Source: Fuerstiella sp.
GTDB taxonomy: Bacteria > Planctomycetota > Planctomycetia > Planctomycetales > Planctomycetaceae
Reading direction: 5' to 3'
Assembly (NCBI GenBank): GCA_029247265.1
Contig: JAQWLN010000260.1
Location: 1-57,555, forward strand
DNA length: 57,555 bases
Part shown: positions 46,374 through 54,458 of the stretch, piece after piece
Numbering within the stretch: position 1 is the stretch's first letter
Layout of the letters: each line of letters begins with the position of its first letter
Program-made: the position numbers and the translations under genes
Notes under the pieces: generated by a model
The model's database searches: none
What the model was told of the DNA's origin: nothing
What the model saw: the letters and a program-made list of their open reading frames with translations, nothing else

Positions 46374-46733
46374 ATGAAGTCGGAAACCCAACGTTCTCGT
46401 TTTGTGATCCTGGAGCACGATCACCCGTTTCTGCACTGGGATCTTCTGCTGCAGCAGGGCGAAGTGCTGGCTGGGTGGCGATTGCTGAGCCCAGTGGCAA
46501 TCGAGGCCTGGATTCCGTCCGAATCCTTGCCCGACCACCGCCTTATGTACCTGGATTACGAAGGTCCCGTCAGCAACAATCGCGGCATGGTGACCCGCGT
46601 CGCCTGTGGTGAATTCTCAATCTGCAACGACAGTCCGGAAGAACGCATTTACCAACTGTTCAACTGTAACGTGGCCACGGCGGCACGATGCCGCAGATTC
46701 GATTCCGCGACGCCAGAATGGCGATTCGAATGA
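46374..46733 (+). CDS. LigD 3'-phosphoesterase-like small protein
   Basis: A 119-residue protein resembling the phosphoesterase (PE) domain of bacterial DNA ligase D: RFVILEHDHPFLHWDLLLQ near the N terminus, then AGWRLLSP and RLMYLDYEGPVS. The PE domain removes 3' phosphate or ribonucleotide from DNA ends; here it stands alone without the ligase and polymerase domains, and several active-site positions of the classical domain may be absent. Its last codons overlap the next gene start by ATGA, so the two are translated together. Why it is coupled to an AONS-type enzyme is unknown. Confidence 0.7.
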   Translation: MKSETQRSRFVILEHDHPFLHWDLLLQQGEVLAGWRLLSPVAIEAWIPSESLPDHRLMYLDYEGPVSNNRGMVTRVACGEFSICNDSPEERIYQLFNCNVATAARCRRFDSATPEWRFE

Positions 46734-47929
46734 GCAACATAGAATATCAACGGCTGCTTCAAAAACGTCTTGCAGAACTGGAGGATCGTGGCCAGCGCCG
46801 CCGCTGCCGTATTGTCGACTGTTTACCGAACGGGATGTGCCGCATTGACGGACGCGAGCTGGTCAACTTCGGAAGCAACGATTACCTGAATATTGCACAC
46901 GAGGTCGGTCGTTCCAACCAGGTCACGGAAGTGTTTCGTTCGCAGGTAGGAGCGACTTCCAGCGCTCTGGTTTGCGGACGAACTCAGTGGCACGATGCGC
47001 TGGAAACGGCACTGACAGAATTCGAGGAAACGGACGCCGCACTGCTGTTCCCCACCGGTTTCGCCGCAAATCTGGGGCTCATCAGTAGTGTTGTGCAATC
47101 CGGTGATGCCGTATTCTGCGATCGCGATAACCATGCCAGCATCATTGACGCCTGCCGGACCTGTGCCGGGCGAATGCTCGTCTATCGGCGAGACCAACTT
47201 GACTCACTGGACAAGTCACTACGGAGTCGCAGAGCAGAATACGGACGGGTGTTCATTGTGACCGACGGCGTCTTCAGCATGGACGGGTGTGTTCCGGATT
47301 TGAATATGATCTGCGAGATTGCCGAAGGACATGACGCCATGGTCATTGTTGACGAAGCTCATGGGACCGGAGTTCTCGGCCCCCACGGACGTGGAGCATG
47401 TAATTATCGCAACGTGGAACATCGCGTGCTGGCCAGAGTGGGGACAATGAGTAAAGCCCTGGGTGGCCTGGGTGGCTTTGTGGTCGCGGACGCCACGACA
47501 ATTCACTGGCTGCAGAATAGTGCTCGAACTCAGTTTTTTTCCACGGCACTCCCGCCGTCCATCTGTGCTGCGATGCTGGAATCTTTACGAATTGTGCAGG
47601 ATGAACCGGACCGCCGTGAACACTTGGCGCAGCTCACGGCATTCGCGCATCAACAGATTGTCGAACTGGGATTGAAGAGCATAGGGACCGGGGTGGCACC
47701 AATCATACCGATTCTGCTGGGCGATGAAGAACTGGCCGTCCGCGTCTCGTCTGAGCTGTTGGAATCTGGTTGGTTTGTCCCGGCAATACGTCCCCCTACG
47801 GTTGCTGCCGGGACCGCACGCCTGCGGCTGAGCCTGACGGTGGGCCACAGCATGGAACAGGTCAAACACGTGCTCGCCGATCTGACAGCGATGCTCGATT
47901 TGGCCCGGATCGGTCGCAAAACGAAGTGA
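46730..47929 (+). CDS. bioF: 8-amino-7-oxononanoate synthase-like alpha-oxoamine synthase
   Basis: A 399-residue PLP enzyme of the AONS/KBL/SPT family: NFGSNDYLNIAHE, GATSSALVCGRTQWHDALE, VDEAHGTGVLGPHGRGACNY, and the PLP lysine in GTMSKALGGLGG. The family joins an acyl-CoA with an amino acid; BioF uses pimeloyl-CoA or -ACP and alanine for biotin. No other biotin gene is present in the window, so KBL or a sphingolipid-like role cannot be excluded. The ATG at 46730 overlaps the stop of the preceding gene (ATGA). Confidence 0.85.
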   Translation: MSNIEYQRLLQKRLAELEDRGQRRRCRIVDCLPNGMCRIDGRELVNFGSNDYLNIAHEVGRSNQVTEVFRSQVGATSSALVCGRTQWHDALETALTEFEETDAALLFPTGFAANLGLISSVVQSGDAVFCDRDNHASIIDACRTCAGRMLVYRRDQLDSLDKSLRSRRAEYGRVFIVTDGVFSMDGCVPDLNMICEIAEGHDAMVIVDEAHGTGVLGPHGRGACNYRNVEHRVLARVGTMSKALGGLGGFVVADATTIHWLQNSARTQFFSTALPPSICAAMLESLRIVQDEPDRREHLAQLTAFAHQQIVELGLKSIGTGVAPIIPILLGDEELAVRVSSELLESGWFVPAIRPPTVAAGTARLRLSLTVGHSMEQVKHVLADLTAMLDLARIGRKTK

Positions 47930-48198
47930 CGTCGACGCCCGCTGCGTCCTCTACCGCGGCGCTCGGGGAACCTTTGTTCAGGACTGAAGAACGCGAAAAC
48001 CTGCCAATTATACGAATTTCACGGAATTTTTAGCGGCAAGATATATCCAGCACGGCGTGGCCCGCCGTCGTATGATCAATCATCCGGGACAGCATTCTGT
48101 GGCGACAGACCGCTGTTACACTGCATCAAACAAATCTCCACCACCGATTGCTGAAGAACGTTCAAAGCACCGCGATTCGGCGGCGGTTAATCGATCAC

Positions 48199-51030
48199 AT
48201 GAATTCTCAACACCCCACTGCGGCAATCGAATCGACACCGGTGGACAAAAAGATCGTCCGCAAGGCAATCGGCCCGCGGTTACGCATCGTCTTTAATGTG
48301 ATGCTGGTGCTCCTGGCGTTGATTGGCGCCAACAGTGCCTACCTGATGGGCGTCAAGGCGCTGGAGTGGTGGACGACTCAGACATATCAGGACTACTTCT
48401 ACATCTGCATGTTCCTGATGCACATTGTGGTCGGGATCCTGATCGTTGTTCCATTTTTGGTGTTCGGCATTCTTCATATGCGAAATACGAAGGATCGAAA
48501 GATCCGTCGCACGGTCCGAATCGGCTATACGCTGTTTGGTCTGTGCATCGTAATCCTGCTGAGCGGCGTAGCGTTAGTACGAATTGAAGGCGTGCTGGAT
48601 CTGAAGCATCCGAACACACGATCAGTCGTCTACTGGATCCACGTTGTCGCTCCGATATTCGGGCTGTGGCTATACTGGCTGCATCGCCTGGTTGGACCAA
48701 AGATGCAGTGGAAGCAGGGCCTGGCGTATACAGGAGTAGCGGCCGCGGCCGCTATGGCGATGGTTGTGCTGCAGTCGCAGGATCCGCGCAACTGGAACGC
48801 CGTCGGCCCGGTCTCAGGCACCCCGTACTTCGAACCATCGCTGGCTCGCACGTCGTCCGGAAATTTCATTCCGGCAAAGACACTGGACATGAATGAATAC
48901 TGTCTGAAGTGTCACCAGGATTCGCACAAAGAATGGTCTGACAGCGTTCATCGTTTCAGTTCCTTTAACAATCCAACCTATCTTGCCAGCGTCGCAGAAA
49001 CCCGCGACGTTGGCATGGAACGCGACGGAAATGTTAAGGCGTCACGTTTTTGTGCAGGCTGTCACGACCCCGTACCGTTTTTCAGTGGGGCGTTCGACGA
49101 CCCGAACTTTGACATGTTGAATCACGCCACATCGCAGGCCGGAATCACATGCACCGTGTGTCATGTGATCACTCACGTTAACAGCAGCGAAGGCAATTCT
49201 GACTTTACGATCGAAGAGCCGCAGCATTACCCGTTTGCTCACAGCACGAACCCGCTGCTGCAATGGATGAACAACCAGCTTGTAAAAGCCAAGCCATCGT
49301 TCCACAAGAAGACGTTTCTGAAACCACTGCATAAGACGGCTGAGTTCTGCAGTGGCTGCCACAAGGTCAATCTGCCATTTGAACTGAACCATTACCGCGA
49401 ATGGCTGCGCGGCCAGAATCACTATGACAGCTGGCTGCTGAGCGGTGTTTCCGGACACGGTGCACGTAGTTTTTACTACCCACCTGCGGCTCAGACGAAC
49501 TGCAACGAATGCCACATGCCGGTTCACGAATCGTCTGATTTTGGTGCGAAGATCGTCGACGATTCCGGAAAGCTTAAGACCCACGATCATCTGTTCCCTT
49601 CGGCGAACACGGGGATCGCCTGGTTGCGAGATCGTGATGAGATCGTCAAATCTCACCAGGAATTCCTGAACGGCGTCATGCGCGTCGACGTATTCGGGAT
49701 CCGCAAGGGCGGCACAATTGACGGAGAACTCGCCGCTCCGTTGCGGCCGGAAGTTCCTGTGCTGACACCGGGCAGCCGATACCTTCTGGAAACAGTCATT
49801 CGCACAGTCAAAATGGGGCACCATTTTACTCAGGGCACGAGCGATTCGAATGAGATATGGCTGGAGGTCACAGCTGACGTCGGCAGTCGTCGCATCGGCG
49901 CCAGTGGACTTCTGCAGGACGACAACTCAGTCGACCCGTGGGCGCATTTCGTTAACAGTTTCGTGCTGGACCGAAATGGAAACCGCATTGACCGACGCAA
50001 TGCGCAGGACATCTTCGTCCCTCTGTACAGTCACCAGATTCCTCCCGGTGCCGGGCAAACTGTCCACTACGCCCTGCAGGTGCCTGAGGATGTCTCGGGG
50101 CCGGTCACTGTGAACGTGCGGCTGCTGTATCGAAAATTCGATTCGAAGTACATGGACTACGTTGACAGGCAAATGACACAGATGGGCAAACCCATCCGTG
50201 GGCATCAGGACGGCGTCCCGTACCGAAACGAACTGCCGATCACTGTCCTGGCTGAGGATTCAGTCACCTTCTCCGTCGAGGGGATGGACGGCGACGTTAC
50301 AAATCCAATACGTGACATACCCGAATGGCAGCGCTGGAATGATTACGGCATCGGGATGTTTCTGAAGGGCAAAGCCGAACTGAAACAGGCCGCGCACGCT
50401 TTTCGCCAGGTGGAAGAACTTGATCGTTATGACGGGCCGCTGAATCTTGCGCGGGTCCTTCTTCGCGAAGCAGGAGACGGGCAGCTCGACGAAGCCGTCG
50501 ACGCGGTTCAGCGAGCAGCTCTGCACACCGATCCGGCAGCTCCGCCATGGACCATGGCGTGGCTGAGCGGCGAGCTCAATCGGCAGCAGGGTTTTCTGAA
50601 GGCAGCAGAGGATAATTTCCGCCAGGTGCTGCAGTACCGGACGGCTGACACCGTGCGTCGCAAGTTTGACTTCAGTCGGGACTACGTCGTTAACAATCTA
50701 CTGGGGCAGACCATCTTCGACCTCGCATTGCAGGCCCGCAGCAAAGCTCGCGAGGCAGAACGTAAACAAAGACTGCAGGAGGCCGCCAACGTGTTTCGGC
50801 GAACCCTGGAACTGGATTCCGAAAACGTCGATGCACACTACAATCTTGCTCAGCTGTATTCGCACCTTGGAGACGCAGAACTTGCCGCCGACCATCAGCG
50901 TCTTCACCAAAAATACAAGCCCGATGACAACGCCCGCGGTCAGGCCTTCGGGCTGGCACGAAGACAGTACCCGGCGGCCAACGCTGCTGCGGAGATGCTG
51001 GTCATTTATGACCTGTCACGAGATCCGTAA
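48199..51030 (+). CDS. Membrane-bound pentaheme cytochrome c with TPR C terminus
   Basis: A 943-residue protein. Five hydrophobic helices occupy about residues 30-235 (for example IVFNVMLVLLALIGANSAYL, YICMFLMHIVVGILIVVPFL, IHVVAPIFGLWLYWLHRL), with histidines in helices that could bind b-type heme. A periplasmic region then carries five CxxCH motifs: CLKCH, CAGCH, CTVCH, CSGCH and CNECH, spaced as in the cytochrome c554/NrfA-like group. A beta-rich part follows, then TPR units to the end (HYNLAQLYSHLGDAELAADH). It looks like a quinol-linked electron carrier fused to a protein-interaction module. The ATG at 48199 was chosen over a TTG at 48148. No partner oxidoreductase gene is adjacent. Confidence 0.85.
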   Translation: MNSQHPTAAIESTPVDKKIVRKAIGPRLRIVFNVMLVLLALIGANSAYLMGVKALEWWTTQTYQDYFYICMFLMHIVVGILIVVPFLVFGILHMRNTKDRKIRRTVRIGYTLFGLCIVILLSGVALVRIEGVLDLKHPNTRSVVYWIHVVAPIFGLWLYWLHRLVGPKMQWKQGLAYTGVAAAAAMAMVVLQSQDPRNWNAVGPVSGTPYFEPSLARTSSGNFIPAKTLDMNEYCLKCHQDSHKEWSDSVHRFSSFNNPTYLASVAETRDVGMERDGNVKASRFCAGCHDPVPFFSGAFDDPNFDMLNHATSQAGITCTVCHVITHVNSSEGNSDFTIEEPQHYPFAHSTNPLLQWMNNQLVKAKPSFHKKTFLKPLHKTAEFCSGCHKVNLPFELNHYREWLRGQNHYDSWLLSGVSGHGARSFYYPPAAQTNCNECHMPVHESSDFGAKIVDDSGKLKTHDHLFPSANTGIAWLRDRDEIVKSHQEFLNGVMRVDVFGIRKGGTIDGELAAPLRPEVPVLTPGSRYLLETVIRTVKMGHHFTQGTSDSNEIWLEVTADVGSRRIGASGLLQDDNSVDPWAHFVNSFVLDRNGNRIDRRNAQDIFVPLYSHQIPPGAGQTVHYALQVPEDVSGPVTVNVRLLYRKFDSKYMDYVDRQMTQMGKPIRGHQDGVPYRNELPITVLAEDSVTFSVEGMDGDVTNPIRDIPEWQRWNDYGIGMFLKGKAELKQAAHAFRQVEELDRYDGPLNLARVLLREAGDGQLDEAVDAVQRAALHTDPAAPPWTMAWLSGELNRQQGFLKAAEDNFRQVLQYRTADTVRRKFDFSRDYVVNNLLGQTIFDLALQARSKAREAERKQRLQEAANVFRRTLELDSENVDAHYNLAQLYSHLGDAELAADHQRLHQKYKPDDNARGQAFGLARRQYPAANAAAEMLVIYDLSRDP

Positions 51031-51064
51031 GCACAGAGTCTGACGATGCCTGGCTCCGGCCCGA

Positions 51065-51517
51065 TCAGTGGGCAGCACTGGCCATCTGTCGTGTGAATGT
51101 CTTCTGCCGCAGCATCTGTTCTTTGTGCTCACTGAAAAGGTGCAGTTCAAGAAGTTCGTAGTCGTCATCCACGACGAATTTCCGCGCCAGCTCTTCTGTT
51201 TTGGTAAGCCGCGTCTCGATTTGTGACTGAGACGATTGATCGGAACTCGTGGGATCAAAGGGGACGCGCATGACCACTCGCAGTATCTTGGGAGTTCCTT
51301 TCTGTCCCTTCCTGCAACCGCCATCGACGCGTGGGCTGCAGCCCTCAAACTCCGCTACCAGAGCATCCTGCAATGGCATGAAGGGCATCAACTGAATATT
51401 CCAGAAGTACCACAATGTGCCAGTGGCCACGATTCCGAGCGTAAACATAGCTGCGACGACCTTCTTACCGGAAATGCGGCGGTCGTCGCGTGCCTCATTG
51501 TTGGGTGACGTGTTCAA
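51065..51517 (-). CDS. Hypothetical single-pass membrane protein
   Basis: A 150-residue protein with one transmembrane helix at about 20-42 (VVAAMFTLGIVATGTLWYFW) after a short charged N terminus, then a soluble part with VVMRVPFDP and LLELHLFSEHKEQMLRQ. The two cysteines in GCSPRVDGGC might form a disulfide outside the membrane. No family was recognised. It lies 99 bases downstream of trpF on the same strand. Confidence 0.6.
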   Translation of the reverse strand: MNTSPNNEARDDRRISGKKVVAAMFTLGIVATGTLWYFWNIQLMPFMPLQDALVAEFEGCSPRVDGGCRKGQKGTPKILRVVMRVPFDPTSSDQSSQSQIETRLTKTEELARKFVVDDDYELLELHLFSEHKEQMLRQKTFTRQMASAAH

Positions 51518-51616
51518 GCGAATTCAATTAATCTGAGGGGAAAGAGTTAATGGGAACTGCCACGATTATAGGCAGATCGATATGGAACGACAGCATGCAC
51601 TTGAAAAACAGACGGA

Positions 51617-52351
51617 TCAGAGTCGATCCGAAGACTCGACGGGCTCCGTAGTCCGAACGGCCTTCACAAAGCGGCGAATCATGTCTGAAGACTTTATTCC
51701 GGGAGCAGACTCGACACCACTGGCTGTGTCGACACCCCATGGCTGAACAGCAGCTGTCGCCGAGGCAACTGTCTCCGGAGTCAGTCCACCGGCCACGATC
51801 ACTCGAAGCGATCGCAAAGGTGATTGCAACGCCCCTGAATCGTCCGGCATTTTCTCAAGACTGATCAACCGCTGCATGAATTCCCCGAACAGATCCGCAG
51901 CGATCATGTGACCAGTGCCGCCGTACTCATCGGCCACGAAGGCATCGACCAGCACTGCCGCCAACGACACATCATTGTGTTGCAACTCTCTGATCGACTG
52001 AATTACGTCCTCCATGCCGTTTTTCCGCAGGCGAAACGCTCGCACGATGGCAACGTCAGGACAGGCTTCTGCAACGTCCACGATGCACTCGACCGTCTCA
52101 TCACCGTGAAACTGCACCGCGGTCAGATGTACGCGATTCACGACATCGATCACATCCTGAGCGGGTGAGTTAACAAATACTCCCACGACGTCCAGCTTCG
52201 GTCTCACAACATCGGCGATTGCTCGCGCCTTGTCAGGCTCAATGAACCGCTTCGATGCTGAATAAAAGTTCAGACCAACAGCATCAGCTCCAGCATCTGC
52301 AGTGGCCTGTGCGTCGACGACGCGGGTGATCCCGCAGATCTTTGTCCACAT
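51617..52351 (-). CDS. trpF: Phosphoribosylanthranilate isomerase
   Basis: A 244-residue TIM-barrel enzyme of tryptophan synthesis. Motifs: KICGITR with the catalytic Cys at the N terminus, GLNFYSASKRFI, VQFHGDE, the catalytic Asp region LVDAF, VAGGLTPETV and GVDTASGVES. The ATG at 52351 lies five bases after the stop of the upstream fusion gene, so both are probably translated from one mRNA. It is the only trp gene in the window. Confidence 0.93.
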   Translation of the reverse strand: MWTKICGITRVVDAQATADAGADAVGLNFYSASKRFIEPDKARAIADVVRPKLDVVGVFVNSPAQDVIDVVNRVHLTAVQFHGDETVECIVDVAEACPDVAIVRAFRLRKNGMEDVIQSIRELQHNDVSLAAVLVDAFVADEYGGTGHMIAADLFGEFMQRLISLEKMPDDSGALQSPLRSLRVIVAGGLTPETVASATAAVQPWGVDTASGVESAPGIKSSDMIRRFVKAVRTTEPVESSDRL

Positions 52352-52356
52352 GACGG

Positions 52357-54234
52357 TCAGTTCTCCGTCATTTCGGCCCATGTCGGTGCCGGTACGGAAA
52401 ACTCACGATGTTCACCATTACGGTCGTGCAACGACAGACTCAGGGCATGCAGGCACATCTGTGCGCCGTCGACCGAAAGCGTCCTGTTCTCGGCGGTCTG
52501 GCTGTCCGACAGGTAAGCCGGATCGCCGACGATCGGAAATCCCAGATGCCATAAGTGAAGTCGAATCTGATTTGTTCGCCCGGTCAACGGGGTCACCTGC
52601 AGAACGGCGGTGCCGTCGTCCAAACGTCTAAGCACCTGAAACTCAGTTTCCGCGTTGTGTCCGTCAGGATCGATCAGTCGCAGTCCCTTTTCTCCGGGAC
52701 TCGTTCCAATCGGAGCGTTGCACATGAATTGATCGTCCACCGGATGACCATGAACCCTTGCCAGATATGTCTTTCGAACCGTACGGTTTTCGAACTGTGG
52801 CTGAACCAGTTTTGCCACGCTGCGTTTCCGGCAAAACAGCAGCACACCAGAGGTGTTCGCGTCAAGTCTGTGAGCCGGCAATGGATGCTCCGGGCGATAC
52901 ACTTCGTCCAGAATATACTGCACAGTGTTACGGTTGAAACGACCGGACGGATGCAACGGCAGCGGTGCAGGCTTGTTGACCACAATGAATTGATCATCTT
53001 CGAAAACGAGCTCGATGTGACCGTTGACAGCCGGTTCTGTGGTTTCCGGCAGCAGATGCTCAAACCGTTCACCACCTCGAACCTCACGATCCGGCGACAG
53101 CGGAACAATTTCCACAGGGGACTTCATTTTGCGTCGACGGCGACCGTATCGCTGACCGGGAACGATTCGACTGGTTTCAATCCGAGCCAGCCATTCTTCG
53201 CGGGGAACCTGAGGGTGCCATTCTGTCAGAAAATCCAGCAGGCGATGGCCGTCAAATCGCGCCGGCACGTTTAGCGGACGCATGTTAAAATACGGCTGGC
53301 TGCCAGGCAAAGGTGAAATCACATCCTGCAGCCGAGCGTTTCGTTTCGCCAGACGGTCCGCCATCTGATCAGCCCGTTCCCGATAGCAGCGCGGACACGA
53401 TATTCCAGCAACGTATTTTTCTGACTGCTGTTCGTCCGGGCTTACGACCTCCTGGCAGATGTAACATTGCGTGTGTTCAGTTTCTGCCAACTCAGAGTCC
53501 ACCGCGACCCGCTGATCAAACACAAAGCAATCACCGTTGTAATGGTCACCGCCGCAGTCTTCAAAGTACTTCAGAATGCCTCCCTCAAGCTGATACACTT
53601 TTTGAAAACCAGCCTGCTCCATATACGGCCCCGCTTTTTCGCAACGGATCCCCCCCGTGCAGAACATGACGACAGGTTCCTCCTTCATCCGTTCAGGCAG
53701 TCGATCCACTGCTGCGGGGAAGTCACGAAAGTTATCGATGCCCGGTACGATAGCGTTGTCAAATGTGCCGACTTCAACTTCGTAATCATTTCGAGTGTCC
53801 AGTAAGTGAACCTTGTTTCCGGCATCCAGCCACTTCTTGAGTTCCGTGGCAGCCAACTTGGGAGAACTTCGATGGATTGGATTCACACCGTCGACGCCAA
53901 AGGCAATGATTTCTGACTTGATCTTAATCAGCATGCGATTGAACGGTTGATACTCGCTGATACTTTCTTTCGTTTCGAGGTCAGAGAACAACGGGTCGGC
54001 GCGAAGAAAGTCCAGAAATCTGTCGATTGCTGATCGTGCGCCCGCAATGAACAGGTTGATGCCCTCGGGACTCAACAGGATCGTGCCACGTAGATCCAGC
54101 GAAGTCACCTTCGCGCGAAGCTGCTGGCGACGGCTCTCCAGATCGTCCAGAGCTACGAACTTGTAGGCAGAAATGTTCAGAGCCTGCGATGGCTGGTCAA
54201 GTGCAGCCGACATTGTGTTGAATTCTATAGGCAT
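52357..54234 (-). CDS. Fusion: TrhO rhodanese (tRNA U34 hydroxylase) + RluA pseudouridine synthase
   Basis: A 625-residue two-enzyme fusion. The first half (about 15-300) is TrhO/YceA-like: the N-terminal ferredoxin-like domain (LLSPEGINLFI), a rhodanese domain with catalytic Cys192 in FCTGGIRCEK, and the four-cysteine tail (CYIC at 257-260, CPRC at 280-283). The second half has a partial S4-like region (about 325-360) and an RluA-type pseudouridine synthase with catalytic Asp458 in HRLDANTSG and TGRTNQIRLHLWHLG. TrhO forms 5-hydroxyuridine at tRNA position 34; RluA enzymes make pseudouridine in tRNA or rRNA. Joining them suggests both act on one RNA. The ATG at 54234 is used; a GTG at 54249 and an ATG at 54213 are alternatives. 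trpF follows directly. Confidence 0.9.
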   Translation of the reverse strand: MPIEFNTMSAALDQPSQALNISAYKFVALDDLESRRQQLRAKVTSLDLRGTILLSPEGINLFIAGARSAIDRFLDFLRADPLFSDLETKESISEYQPFNRMLIKIKSEIIAFGVDGVNPIHRSSPKLAATELKKWLDAGNKVHLLDTRNDYEVEVGTFDNAIVPGIDNFRDFPAAVDRLPERMKEEPVVMFCTGGIRCEKAGPYMEQAGFQKVYQLEGGILKYFEDCGGDHYNGDCFVFDQRVAVDSELAETEHTQCYICQEVVSPDEQQSEKYVAGISCPRCYRERADQMADRLAKRNARLQDVISPLPGSQPYFNMRPLNVPARFDGHRLLDFLTEWHPQVPREEWLARIETSRIVPGQRYGRRRRKMKSPVEIVPLSPDREVRGGERFEHLLPETTEPAVNGHIELVFEDDQFIVVNKPAPLPLHPSGRFNRNTVQYILDEVYRPEHPLPAHRLDANTSGVLLFCRKRSVAKLVQPQFENRTVRKTYLARVHGHPVDDQFMCNAPIGTSPGEKGLRLIDPDGHNAETEFQVLRRLDDGTAVLQVTPLTGRTNQIRLHLWHLGFPIVGDPAYLSDSQTAENRTLSVDGAQMCLHALSLSLHDRNGEHREFSVPAPTWAEMTEN

Positions 54235-54458
54235 GGGATAATGAGACACCAGAGGCAGCAGCGGTGTTCGTCACAACCGTTTGAACCTAAGGCGGAGGGA
54301 TAACTGCGAGATTCTTGTTTGCAGGCTCTCACCCGAGACAAGCCTGGCACTCCGTTGGAACCCTGTACACAACTTCAGGGACAACGTCCTGACGCCACAT
54401 GAACCGAAAGTCAGGGCCCAGAGCAGAGGCCCCGCCCCGGACGCTGTTTCCAAAGGGC

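Noticed and set aside
48741..48760. GC-rich palindrome of GGCCGC units
   Set aside because: It lies within the coding region for an alanine run in a membrane helix and is explained by codon use.
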